This document shows positions 24,801 to 36,780 of a DNA stretch of 64,000 nucleotides, piece after piece. The position numbers were made by a program, and so were the translations under genes. The notes under the pieces are model-generated. The model saw only the letters and a list, made by a program, of their open reading frames with translations, had not been told where the DNA came from and did no database searches. Each line of letters begins with the position of its first letter. The first letter of the stretch is position 1. Origin of the DNA: Epinephelus fuscoguttatus (lineage: Eukaryota; Chordata; Actinopteri; Perciformes; Serranidae); NCBI RefSeq assembly GCF_011397635.1, contig NC_064773.1:2904501-2968500 (forward strand). The letters are read 5' to 3'.

Positions 24801-24854
24801 ACTCTATATGGAATTCAATTTAAGTCGATATCAAATAAATAAATACATAAATAA

Positions 24855-25560
24855 CTAAATGCGGTGCTTGGGGCTGGCTTTCTGCTCCACTGGGCTGAAG
24901 CGTTCTTCATCAAGGTTGTGTGCTATGGTTGTGAGTGAGTCAACCTTCTGGTGCACAGGGCCAGACAAAGTCACTTCCAGGATGCTGTCCAGGACGTCAT
25001 CGAACTGCGTCCACACGGTGTTGTCTGACGATTTTGGCCATTTGATCCTCTTTCCTTGACGAATGGATTGGGGTTGCCGGAGGGGAGCTTGATGGGTCTG
25101 GTCTCTGGTGCTGGGGCAGCTGGAGTGTGGAGAGATCTTCAGCACTGTGGGGTGCTTCCTGGCTGGAGTTCTGCTTCGTCTCATCGGGCACTTGGGTTGC
25201 TGATGTTCCACACCTGCTTGAACTGATCTGGTGTATTTTGAGCCCTTTGGTGTTTTTGCAGACTTTTCCGCAGCGGCATCTGACCACAAATTGGCCGATG
25301 CCTGTGTGTCCATCCTGTTGAGTCTATCACCCCCCCACCACCTCTCTCAGGACTCTCTCAGGAGACTGTGGGGTATTGCTCATTTGGTTCCTTCGTAGCT
25401 TGAGTTGGTGCCCTTTTGCAAGTGCTGCCCAGCCTTTTGTGCCCGCGCCAGTCTTTCCTGGAGATCAGCTGTCTCTCCAGTATCACCGACCTTTCTCAGT
25501 TGATCTTTCCTGGAAGCCACTGGTTACCCAGAGATGACTTGTGATATACTCAACTCAACT
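24855..25560 (-). mobile_element. R2-like single-ORF LINE, N-terminal part (truncated)
   Basis: The minus strand from about 25320 encodes a C2HC-type zinc-finger frame (CRCGKVCKN, then TKGLKIHQ, then C), a serine/proline-rich linker, and RIKWPKSSDNTVWTQFDDVL followed by LEVT...ERFSPVEQK, ending at a stop near 24855. This order matches the N-terminus of fish LINE ORFs that resemble the R2 class. The reverse-transcriptase region is missing; an ATTT-rich run follows. An almost identical copy lies at 39487-40160. Confidence 0.72.
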
Positions 25561-25931
25561 CAACTCACACATAGACTTTCCATTATAAAATCAAATAAGT
25601 TTTAAGTCTCCTGGACCTTACAGCACGTGCTTTTAATTTTAGCCTCTAAGGCTTGGTCAACACACTGCTCAGTTTTCAAAATAAAAGCCTTAACTTCTTG
25701 TTGTTTCTGACGGCGTTTTACGTCATGCTGGTTTACAGGGTGGATTATGAGGGGTTGATTCAGGATATAATGTTTAACAGAGGTTTTGTGTAAACAGCAG
25801 ATTCAGACATTAACACAAGCGATCGACGAGCAGTTTCCGTCCATTGATCTCAGTGGAGCCGACAGTCAGGACTCCTCACAGGGACGTGAGGCACTCCGGA
25901 CGCAACAGAGGAGAGAGGTGGCGTCACTCCT

Positions 25932-28900
25932 TTAGTACGCCAGAGGGTTGTGCAGCTCCTGGTATTTGGGAGGAGGAGTGAAGATGCCGGGGACGGACAG
26001 CAGGACGGTGGGTCTGTTGGGGCGACGCATCTGGTGGATGATGATGGAGGACAGGATCATGCCCAGCAGCTGGAGGGAGACACAGGAGAGTGAGTTTACA
26101 TCAAGACAACACCTGCACTGTTACAGGTCTGACAGATGTCTGACTCCTCCCCTACCTCTAAGGCTGAGCCCAGACACCCTTCAGACGAAACTTGTTTCGG
26201 CTGCTTGTATCCGCGATCTCATTCTCTCAGTCACTACCCAGAGCTCATGGCCATAGGTGAGGGTTGGGGCGGAGATGGACCAGGAAATCGAAAGCTTCGC
26301 CTTCTGGCTCAGTTCCCTCTTCACCACAACGGTCTGGTGCAGCGCCTGCATCAGTGCAGAAGCCGCCAAACCGCCGATCCATCTCACGCTCCATTCTACC
26401 TTCACTCGTGAACAAGAGAAGGTGAGGCCTCTTCAATGAAACCTGCACCAGCGGAGCTCGGCAGGATATAGGTAAATATGTCATTTATTTTGGTGAATGT
26501 CTGATAACCACATGGTAACTGCTTTCATTCTGTCAGCTTCAGTTGGTGTATTTTTCGGGGGAATCGCGGTGAGAACGGCCACAGTAGAGACATTAGAATA
26601 TCCTGCAGGTCAAAGCATCACTCACTTGTTATGAGGTGAACTTATATCAGAGGATCACATGGCAGTATCGTGTACAATCAGAAGGACTCATCCTACCAAG
26701 GACGGATCCTTGACTTTGAGAAACATCCACTGTTTAAATGCAGTCTGCTGGGTTTAGTGACGGTGATTTCGGGGCTCTATCTCTGTAGGGATCCTTTCAT
26801 AATGCAGTCAGACACTTAGAATAACTGACTGAGCCTGTCAGTGACAAAAACATATAATAAATAAATATAAAATCAGTGTTTATTGAATCTTACCCCCAGG
26901 ATGGCGTAAGCGAGGTTCACTCTGATCTTGATGTTGATGATCTGCAGGATGTCTCTGATGATGGGGAAGCAGCTCTGAAGACAGGAGGAGAGAAAAGGTC
27001 AGGTTGTGTTTCACAGGTCAAATAATCAGCTGATAATTTGTGTCAGTATGTTTGTTTAGTTTGCTCAATTTAAGTTTTGGCTCCACTCACCTGGCTGTAG
27101 ACGGACTTCCTCTGCAGCGTGCCCTGAAGGAGACAATACAAGAAAAAAACGTTAGTAACCTGAAGTTTAAAAACAAAATTTAGGACGACTAGTCCATAGC
27201 CATTGGTAGCTTTGTCACCTTCTACCTATGCCAGTCCTCAATGCCTATGTGCAGTTTCACATAGATTGACCACGTCAGTGAGTAGAAAAACGTGGGACAG
27301 ACAGAATGACTGACTGACAGAATGACACACTGACAGTTTCTGTGATTATGTACAGCATACCATACCATGACTTAGTCATACCAAACATTAGAAACAACAC
27401 CAACATTGGTCCACAGGGGGAGCCACAGCGATCGGTCGCATTTTAGCCATTTTGAAGCATTTTTCTGTTGTTATAGCGCCACCCAGTTGCCAATTAGAGT
27501 TAAATTTCTCCAGTCACCTTGAGGCGTCCTGTTCTACATATCTACCAAGTTTAGTCAAAATCCATATGGCGGTTAGGCCTAGATAAGAAATGAGCTCTCT
27601 AGCGCCCCCATTTTGTTTGATGGGCTCAATAATGGAGGGGTCCCCTCAGATTATGTGTGGTCATATGCCTACAAAGTTGCGTGGTGATGGGTGACACCCT
27701 TGAGATGTTCTACACCTTTATGTGATGAGCCACGCCCTCCGCAATATTCATTGCCTTATAGAAGCTCAGTTTTAGGAAGTTTTCCAACTTTTGCCAAGAG
27801 GGAACTTTAGATATTGCTCCCTAGATTATGTTCACCCAGTTTCATGCAGATCGCTCAAACTTCCTAGGAAGAGATCCATTTGAAGTGTTTTTCAAAAAAT
27901 TCAAAATGGCGGAAAATCTATATAAGCGGAAGTTATGGGTTCTTGCGGCAAATGTGTTCCTCATGAGGAGAGGCATCTCTGTGCAAAGTTTCATGTCTCT
28001 ACGACATACGGGGCATGAGATATGCCCATTCAAAGTTTGACATTTCAGTGGGTTGCTATAGCGCCCCCCTTTGGCCAATTGATGTAATATTGCTTCATTG
28101 GCATCCTCCCATGACCCTCTGCCACTGTGCCAAATTTCACATGGATTGACCAAGTCAGTGAGGAGAAAAACGTGGAACACACACACACAGAGTTTTCCTC
28201 TTTATATAGTAAGATAAAATGAATGTTAGTTTTAAACTCACTCTGTATCTGACTGTCTCATACTTTCCCTCCATCTGCTCCTCCTGGTTGCACAGACAGG
28301 AGTCGGGGATGTTGTCCTCCCAGTCCTTGTAACTGAACACACCGCAGCAGTGCCGCTAAAACACCAGAGAAGAAGAAACAGGGAGAGTTATTAATCCTGT
28401 CAGTAACGTTACAGTCCTCTGCCTCTATCACAGGCAAGAAATGATGCGAGTCAAGGCGCCCACTGATATTCAATTCATCGTTTCTGTTGAATTTAACAGC
28501 AAAAAAAGTCCAGTTTTAATCTTTAGTCTTTTAGTCAGCTAAAACTGGACTAAAAAAAGAGGTTGACTTAATATAATAAAAACTAACACAAGACTAAAAC
28601 ATAATGTGAAAGAAAGACTAAATGAACACCAGCTGTCAGACATTTCTCATGTTCTTAGGTGATATTGACCAGGCGGTTCTTTGATTAATAAAAATTAAAA
28701 AAAAATCTGCAGATTAATTGCTGATGAAAAAGATACTATCATTTAATTACTTCAATTTATTGATTTCTGAGTCCAAAAAATGTAAATAAATAGATTGTGG
28801 TGGTATCAAATGTTAGTAAATGACATTCAGTTCATTTTATTATTTCTTAAAAATAGTTTAGGCACGTTTCTTTTTTACTGCTAATATCTGGACAGCTTTG

Positions 28901-31482
28901 TCGTGTAAGCGTAGGGCCGAACCTCCAGTTCCCCTGTTTGACACCGTTAGCTCTGTTTATGGAGTTAGCACCGTTAGCTGTTAGCTGACCAGATTTGATT
29001 AGGGGTCCAAGCCCTCGGGGCCTGGGGAACGCGTATGCAAGCATACGCGTTCCCCAGGCCCGTGGTGCTGGGAACGCTATTGTATTTGTAGAGATTTTTA
29101 TAGTTTTTCTCTATTTTTATTCTTCCTTTGATAAAAGTGGTGCTGCATTACTAAGAAATTCGGTCAGTATGATGTAGGGACATTCCTGAGGCCATATATT
29201 GAAGGTGGTCATGACTGGTCAGTGTGGGTGTGGCTTATTATAGGATAAACAACAAACATTTACTACAGCTGAACTATTATGCTGAGGGCCGTAAAATTTA
29301 TAGAGTACATGTAGAATAGGACACAGATCTTCCGTACCAAAAGTTGTGCACATGTACTCCACTTGGTGGCGCTATAACGGATGCAAACACGTTTTTGCCT
29401 GTAACTTCCACATTTTAAATGACACATTCATAAACATTATATCCATGCGTTCCCTGAATAGAGCTGGGTTTTCTGACATAGGCTCCGCCCACTTCTGCTG
29501 CACAGTCTCTCTGCTAATTCGCCACATGTCCAAAACCTACTTTTTCGAACTCCTCCCACAGTTTAAGCACCACCTGCATGAAACTTTGCACATAGAATCT
29601 CCAGATGTGTCTGATCAAAAGTTATCAAAAGAATGTTGGCACTCCAAAAAATGAGCTAGTTATAATCAAACTATTTTGTTTGCTAGCTAAAAACACATAT
29701 TGTTTCATATTTTGGTCAAAATAAATGCTTTCAACATCAAACTTATGTGACTTGTTCCCGACGTCATCAAGAGGCTCTATTCCAAATTTGGTGCAAATCG
29801 GCCTGTAGGTGTCGCTATAACAGATGCAAATGCAATTTTGCCTGTAACTTCCACATTTAAAATAACACATTCATGGACATCACTGCAATGTATTTCCTAA
29901 ATAGAGCTGGGTTTTCTGACACAGGCCCCGCCTACTTCTGCTGCAATTTTAAACATGGGAAGTTTATACCTCTTAAATGGCTACACCAATTTTTATGAAA
30001 TTTGGTGGGTATGATGTAGGGTCATTCCCGAGGCCATATATTGAAGGTGTTCATGACTGGTCGAAGTGGGCGTGGCTTATTACAAGATAAACAACAAACA
30101 TTTATTTCAGCTGGACTGTAATTGTACTGAGGGCTGTGAAATTTATAGAGTACATGTAGACTAGGACACAGCCCTGCCTTACCAAAAATTATGCAGATAC
30201 TCCACTAGGTGGCGCTATAACAGACGCAGACACGTTTTTTCCTGTTACTTGCACATTTTAAATCACATATTCATAAACTTTATATCCCTGTATTCCCTAA
30301 ATAGAGCTGGACATTATGACATAGGCCCCGCCCACTTCCGCCACACATTTCCTTCGCTAAATTGCTATACATCCAAAACCTACTTTTTCGAACTCCTCCT
30401 AGAGATTATGTCCAAACAGCATGAAACTTGACACGAACACTCTCGAGATAGACCTGATCTAAAGTTATCAAAAGAATTTCGCCCGGTCAAAAAATGTGCA
30501 AATTATTAACAGCAAAAAAAATTTGCTAGCTAAAATACACATATTGTTGCATATTTTTGTCAGACTAAATTCTATCAAAATGACACTTAGCAAATCTTAC
30601 TTCCCATTAATCAGCAGGAAGAGAATTGTTGAGTCAGTCTTTTTATCAGTTTTGGACTACAGTGATATTATTTACAGACATGCAGCAACTACAACCCTCA
30701 AACCTCTAGATTCCAACTATCACTCTGCTCTTAGATTTATTACCGGGGATAGATATGACACCCATCACTGTATACTAAATAAAAAAGTTGGTTGGTCCTC
30801 TCTTTCTGACAGACGCATGAAGCACTTGTATATATTTATTTTCAAGGCCCTTACTGGTAAGCAGCCCCCATACATTTCATCGCTACTAGAATGGTGCTCT
30901 GGATCTTACTCAACTCGATCCAGTGGTTTGATGTTTCTTAAGGTCCCTTTTGTACATTCTGAGCTCGGTAAATCAGCCTTGTCTTTTGACGCTCCAAACT
31001 CTCGGAATATTCTCCAACACGCTTTGGGGCTGGAGAATATCCCCTCTCTTGCTGATTTTAAATGTATGGTGTCTGACTTTTGTTAATCCCCTTGTGATTG
31101 TTTTCCACTGTGGTTGTATTTATGCTGTGTTGCTGTTGTAAACTCGTCGTCCCTGTAAATGAGGGAAACCTCAGTGACCAACGAGTTAAAATAAAGGTTT
31201 AAATAAATATTAGCACCACTGCTAACAGTGCTAATATTGAGCTTCGTAAAGGGGTTTTGTGGCTCCAAATTAAGCTCACTCATCACGGTCACCTGGGGAG
31301 GGAGACCGGAGCGTAGGCAACATGTTTCAGGAACAAAGCCGTCACACCACCACAGGTCAGGACGGCATCATCGGCAGTTATCACTAAAGAGCAGTGCTGC
31401 TAATCAGCTCCCAGTGTCAGTGTTAACCTGCAGACTGACAGCAACAACAATGCACTTTTACTGTTACTATATACCCTGCAGC

Positions 31483-31535
<53 letters not shown>

Positions 31536-34500
31536 TGTGTTTCACCTCTTTCTGCTGTTTCTCAACCAGGGCCTTCACCTCTTCTGAAGCCTGGTCCAGA
31601 GGCAGTCTATTGTGAGCGTCTGTCTCCATGATGCGCACCAGCTGCAAACACACACACACACAGTAATTATTGGTACGTTTCTTTAATTCAACATGTAAAG
31701 ACTTAAGAGTCTGAACAGCTCGATGAACATCAACAACTCATCATCAACACTCAGCTCATGTAGAAGAGACTGTCCTTAGTGCGGTCGTTTTGCTTTTATT
31801 AACCTCACACACACACAATCATAAAGTTGTTTTCCTGTTGTGATTATAGTTCAGGTCGTTCAGCTCTGAACACGCTGAGCTATTACTCAGTAGAGAAAAA
31901 GCGTGGAGTCGACAGTAGAAGCATCAGGGTCGTTACCTCGGGACGGATGGCAGCAGTGGGGATACCAACTCGGAGCATCAGCAGAGTTCCAATAACCGTG
32001 CACACCAGGAACTGTGGATAAAAACAGGAAAAGACCGTCAGCACAGAAGTTTTTAAGGAAGGAAAATGAGTCATGACGGTGTTTCTGCAGGTTCGAATGG
32101 AGCTGTAGGCTTTGTTAGAAAATCTCTTAAATCTAAATGAAGTCTTTTTAAAAAGCAGCTTTCAGTTTTCAGAGTCAAAACAACCTTATTTTAGGTCACT
32201 GAGGAGAAATTAAGTGTTGGACGGAAACAAACCTGCAGCTCCCTGTAAACCACACTCACAATAACAGGAAGTGAAAGACAGAGAAACCACACAAGTTGAG
32301 AAAGTTTCTCTGTAGACTAGAAATTGTAGATTGCAAATTGGTTTTCCACGCCACAGACACCACAGATGACGTAAATCTGGAAAAAATTTTCTACAAATTC
32401 ATCGTTATGATGATTCACCGTATCAGATTTTGAAATAAACCTCACATCCTCTTCTATCCTGAAGTTTCATCACCCTGTGCAGTCCATGTTTCAGCTGGTC
32501 TTTGAACTCACCACGATCAGACACACTTTGCTCTCCCTGTGGGCCCCGTAGGCTCCCAGGATGGCGATCACCATGGCAATCACATAGAAGCTGAGAAAGC
32601 GGGATGTCAAACCCTCCTGCTGCAGGCAGAGGAAGAGATTCACAGGTTAATCTTTTGTTTGTTTGTTTTTTAAAACACCAAACTATTTTGTAAATTCCAT
32701 GTGAACAGTGTTTGTTCTTACTCCGACTCCCTCGCCTCCATTAACATTTGAACCTGGACCTTGGACCTGAATCAGCAGAAAGAACGCGATGATGAGACCG
32801 GCAATAATCTGAAAGAAAGAAAAAACAGAGTTTGATCAGATCCAGAGACTAAAACAACAACAGTACAATCACATTAACGTCGTGATGGAATAATTGGGAA
32901 AATGACGGAGAAAATTCACAGTAACGCTCCCTCAACTTGGAACGACTCGGAAAGTTGCTGTAACCACTTGCCGACCTTGACTTCCTGTACTCAGAAACAT
33001 GACAGATGAAGGTAAATGTTTGGTTGTTGGTGAGACATTCTTTATTAACTCACATATTACATATCAAGTTTTTGAGGTGTATGAGGCAGTGCTGGGACCA
33101 AGTCATTGTTTTGTAAGTCACGAGTAAGGCCCAGTCCCAGTACCCCCCCTTGTCCACTACCCCTTGGGCCTCAAAATGAAGCAGCGAGGGGTAGGGGTTG
33201 AAATCTTTGCCAAGGAATTGGGACACCACTCACTACGTCACCGCGTCAGTTACGTTCACGCATACGTAACTATTTTAAACAGGAAGCTGCGAGCCATCTA
33301 CATTTCCAACCGGCATCTACAATGGAGTCTCATTCATCCTACCCATCGCGTTTGCCGCATTCATCATGCTTCTTTTGATGAATGACAGACGACAGGGGAC
33401 TTCTGCTAGCTAGCTAACCAGCTAACATTACGAGGCAGCATAGTTATGCTAGCTGGCGTGTTATCGTAATGTGAAAAGTCCCACAATTTTGCAGAACAGG
33501 ACAGATGACAGACGCCAGATTGTGCGAGCTAGCTAGCTAGCTAACAAGCAACCTGACGACGGTAACGTTAGCTATGTATGAACTTTTTTCCCCGTCTCTT
33601 GCTCGGTGGTAGCCATGGCGATGTCTACCCCTCGCTGGCAAGTCAGCATCTGAAATCCCTCGCTCCGAAGGGCTAGTTTCATACCCACTACCCCTCGTTA
33701 TGCCCCCTACCCCTACACACAAAAAGGAATTGAGGCACCACTACTACCCCTCGCGGGAACGCACAAATGTAGGGGTAGGGCCAAGGGGGGGTATTGGGAC
33801 GGGCCCTCAAGTCTTTACAGAGTGACTCTGGGAACAGACGGAGCAGCAGAGCGCCAGACGCAGTGAAAGTGAAACTTTAACGTTCATCACACTGGGTCCA
33901 AAAGTTTGCTTTCACTCGCCTCTGCAGCAGCTGCTCCTCTCATCCATCAGTCTGATCTGATCAGCTCTGATCGGATCGACTGATCAATGATCCTCCCTGT
34001 GATTCAAACTCCACAAACTGCTGCTGAGGAAAAAAAGAACTCATAAAGAGTTCCTGTTCACGGACCTGTGAAAACCCCCGAATTTAGATAGAAAATAAAA
34101 AAATAAAAAAATAAATTCCTGCTTAAGTTTGAGTTTCAAGTCCCAAACGAGTCGCTCTCTATCTCCTCTGATTTACTTTTTTTCTTAACAAAAGACTAAT
34201 AATGTTTGTGGTTGACCTCATCAGGGATGAGCTGCAATCTCCGCTCTCGCTTTGGATTGCAGCACGTACCAGCGCTTCTCACACTCATCGCTTGTGCGTA
34301 AAAGGAGAGGGAATAACGCATTGATTTGTCGGGCAATGCGCTCCCAAGTCTGCCTCTTCCCTTGTGCCGGTGTTGTGTCCCTACTGGTTTCCAATTTAAC
34401 TGGTTTCCTTACCGAACAGCCGCAGATGTGCTTCGCCTCCGTCAGCAGATTTGTCACAAGTTCACAAACATACACAACATATTACTGGCGATCTTAAAGT

Positions 34501-36627
34501 CGCAGCCCACATCTACCACAGTGAATATGCTTGTGTCAGTGAGCACTAGGTAGCAGCGACATTAAAAAAAGAAAGGAAAGAAAATATGATATACACAAAT
34601 TTGCGTCAAGCTGGACTCGAGTTCACGTCAACAAAAGACAATATAACACAAACCGCATGTCTACCTGTGTGAGCCACTCAGACTCGCAGAGCGCGTGACC
34701 TTCCTCAGGTATTAGTAAATTACGTCAGCATCCAGGTAACATTTTGATTTGGGCTGACCTGAGACAACTGGTTACCCTCGGCTTGCCTTCAAAGTACCCA
34801 CACATATTCATCACTGTTTCTTCTTCTTTTTCCACGAGTCAACAAACATATTCAGTGCCACATTAGTCTGTACAACACTGCACACTGTGACAAAGCCTGT
34901 CAAGTTTAAAAAGTGACGATCTAACTCGCTCACTGCGTACCTGTAGAGACAGACATAGCAGCATGACGTCACCTCTCTCGGACCATGGCGACATTTCTTT
35001 TAGTGTGCGTCCATAAACGTGAGTTTGGGCCATACACATATATACATAGACGCCGCATCGACTGCCTGAGCGCGTCCTCGCCGGCCGCCATCTTGGATGG
35101 GTCTCGCTTCGCCTCCACAGTGCATTCACTTCTATTGAGGAAGGAGCTGTATGCACAAGGAAAATAGAATAACTCACTGAATTTTCAACTCATTTTCACG
35201 CGGTTTGGTTTGTTACAAATGGCACACATGTAGTTATGATACAGGATGCTTTCGTACATTAAAAATGCGGGATTTCATGCTTTAATACTTCCTGCAGATA
35301 GCAACAGCATGTTATTTAGGTCACAATCACACCACAATTTTGGCCCCCACGGTCTAAAAAATGGGGGCATTTTCAAAATGTTTGGGGGCCATCAAAAAAC
35401 TGTAATTATGTTCTAACAATAAGCACATGAAAAGCAAAACCAACTAAGACAGTGTCTTCACTCTTCAGTAGAAACCACTATAAATGAAACAAATAATGGG
35501 TTACATAAAGTTGTGGTTGCAAAATATCACTCAGATTTCCTATAATTCAGCCAGTTTAAATGTGATGATTTAACCATTAATCTACTGATAGCAGTACTAA
35601 TGTTTCACCACATTACAGTTACTTTTACTGTTAAAAAGGCCAAATTACTATAAATTCCTTAGATGCAATCCTGGAAGTAGGTTAATTTAAAATTTAACAT
35701 TCATTCTACCTTAATTTTTCATTAATTTGTCATTGTGTCGACACAGATCACCCAAGAAATGGTTAATTTATACTTATGGTACAGCAAAGCCCCCTCCCCT
35801 TCTGTCAGATTACTCTCACGTAATCAGTGCAATCTTGTTGATTATGTCTGGAAAATGAGTTGTAGACGTGACGGTAAATTAATTTAATGAAAATAAAATT
35901 ATACTTTAATGTTGGATTGTAATACTGTTAAAAATATAGATACATATAGTTGTTTCGAAAACTTGGGGGCAATTTTGGCCCCCGGAACATGGCTTTTGGG
36001 GGCATTCTTGGCTAAATTGCGGGCCAAATGGCCCGTGGCCCTTGCTAATTTCTGACACTGACTAGGAGCGCATTTGTTTTTGTTTTGTTTTTTTCTTTTT
36101 TCCTTTTTGTAACAACCAATCACAGCTCTTAGAAGACTGCGTCACACCTAGCAACGGGGTCAACCACACCTCCTCACTAAGATAAAAGTGTCTGTCCCCT
36201 ACTTGCTCAGAGTTGCTCTCAGAAACTTCCTGAATCAGTCTTAAGCTAAGATTCCTTGCGAGGAATTTTTAGGCTAAGTTAGGAGCTCCCTGAGAGGACT
36301 CTGAGAATCTTTGTGAATACGGGCCCTGAAGTTTAACATAAATTAGCACCCAAACACGGTTGTTTTTGTCATTTATAACATTATACCTGAGCACACCTGC
36401 TCCTTTATGACTCATTCATGTTTTAAGATACATATAAGTTGCTGAACTTGGTGTTAAAAAGTTGTCTTTAACCCGAGCAGCCCCACACAGCCTGACATCC
36501 ACTACGCACTTTATATTCCCAGATATCAGAGTGAACGGGAAGAGCAGAGGCCGCCATTTTGACTCACCGCAAAGAGGATGTTGAAGGCGGTGAAGGTGCG
36601 TTTGAGGCAGGTGTTGACCTGAGCCAT
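25932..36627 (-). CDS. Tetraspanin copy B (tspan8-like), nine coding exons, 263 aa
   Basis: Minus-strand exons, all phase 0: 36627-36568, 32808-32722, 32619-32512, 32011-31937, 31641-31546, 28355-28242, 27123-27091, 26974-26894, 26069-25932 (stop TAA). The protein starts MAQVNTCLKRTFTAFNILFA and has the tetraspanin layout of copy A. Differences: a longer first loop (QGPGSNVNGGEGVG), three residues lost from segment 2, GAYGAH instead of GACGAH, and in the large loop KYETV replaces KCEAV, so Y174 stands where copies A and C have cysteine. Exon 8 is one codon shorter and puts K207 and R209 within segment 4. CCG, PDSC and the YQEL tail remain. All splice borders and the full frame are intact, so it may be expressed, but the lost cysteine and charged membrane segment suggest altered or failing function. 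Introns 1 and 5 and intron 6 carry kilobase insertions. Confidence 0.87.
26127..26480 (-). mobile_element. RTE/Rex-like LINE fragment in copy B intron 8
   Basis: Nearly identical to 14955-15300, with the same encoded PTLTYGHELWVVTERMRSRI string on the minus strand. Just downstream, copy B keeps about 50 bp (26565-26615) that copy A has lost. Confidence 0.75.
27186..28215. mobile_element. 1.0-kb interspersed repeat inserted in copy B intron 6
   Basis: Copies A and C have about 40 bp where copy B has this segment. It contains two diverged repeats of 'cacatggattgaccaagtca' then 'gtgaggagaaaaacgtgg' (27256-27293 and 28138-28175), several 'agcgcccc' phrases, and ends near 'tatatagtaagat'. No coding frame of known type; the class is unknown to me. 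Confidence 0.65.
29001..30590. mobile_element. 1.6-kb interspersed repeat in copy B intron 5, with palindromic start
   Basis: Sequence matching copies A and C stops at 'ccagatttgatt' (29000) and resumes near 31209. The insert starts 'aggggtccaagccctcgggg' and contains a perfect palindrome. It has tandemly related blocks of about 0.8 kb: 'ggcgctataacggatgcaaa' near 29370, a relative near 29810 and another near 30210, each followed by 'acttccacattttaaat' and 'agagctgg'. It carries no clear protein. Confidence 0.65.
29018..29061. repeat. Perfect 44-bp palindrome
   Basis: Two 21-base arms (gggcctggggaacgcgtatg plus c, and the inverse) are separated by AA. It lies at the start of the repeat inserted into copy B intron 5. 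Confidence 0.95.
30580..31208 (+). mobile_element. L2/CR1-like LINE C-terminal fragment and 3' tail
   Basis: An open frame to the stop at 31084-31086 reads RKRIVESVFLSVLDYSDIIY, then PLDSNYHSALRFITGDRYD, then PPYISSLLEWCS..SELGKSALSF. This matches the 23354-23752 fragment of the L2-like element but belongs to a different subfamily member. It ends with AATAAAGGTTTAAATAAAT, the LINE 3' tail. Only the C-terminal 160 or so codons are present, so it is 5'-truncated. Confidence 0.8.
31485..31534. repeat. (GT)25 microsatellite next to the intron 5 donor of copy B
   Basis: On the coding strand the order is exon 5 GAG, donor GTGAAACACAGA, then (CA)25. This is the same arrangement as in copy A, with a six-base interruption. 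Confidence 0.95.
33128..33806. mobile_element. MITE in copy B intron 1, twin of 18634-19314
   Basis: It has the same ends, the same internal 'gagctagctagctagctaac' stretch and the same flanks as in copy A, with scattered single-base differences. It was therefore duplicated with the gene and not inserted twice. Confidence 0.8.
34221..34475 (-). pseudogene. Myb/SANT-like DNA-binding domain fragment (Harbinger-type element)
   Basis: The 84-codon minus-strand frame contains KRQTWERIARQINALFPLLL, then RTSDECEKRWYVLQSKARAE. The pattern TWE-x-I-A ... E-x-x-x-RW-x-x-L-x-SKAR is that of Myb/SANT-like domains carried by PIF/Harbinger transposons and their host derivatives. The frame has no upstream exons or neighbours that would complete a protein. 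It lies in intron 1 of copy B next to other repeat DNA and is absent from copies A and C, so it is most likely a piece of an inserted element. Confidence 0.6.
34476..36330. other. Copy B intron 1, inserted repeat DNA without clear class
   Basis: Copies A and C lack this stretch. It holds 'ccatacacatatatacatag' with 'cgccgcatcgactgc' (35027-35065) and a split repeat with 'tttggcccccacggtctaaa' (35340) and 'aattttggcccccggaacat' (35970). No protein domain was recognised beyond the Myb-like frame. Confidence 0.5.
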
Positions 36628-36730
36628 GTTTGCAGGCGAAAACACAACAAAATTACACAAATGTTCTGAAACACACTGAAGCCCCGACAGCCGGGAGGTG
36701 AAGTGATGGCGGAGCGGGAGGGTGAGCTGG

Positions 36731-36736
36731 TTTTAA
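36731..36736 (-). promoter_or_regulatory. Candidate TATA-like element of copy B
   Basis: TTAAAA on the minus strand, about 105 bp before the ATG at 36627, in the context CTTAAAACCAGCTCACCC shared with copy C. Inferred from position only. Confidence 0.3.
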
Positions 36737-36780
36737 GAGGCGGGGGAGGGGGAGCCTTCCAGTAAATGACACGAGGAGGC

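Noticed and set aside
34600..34700. Possible tRNA or tRNA-derived SINE ('tctacctgtgtgagccact')
   Set aside because: I could not form acceptor and anticodon stems with the conserved box A and box B spacing.
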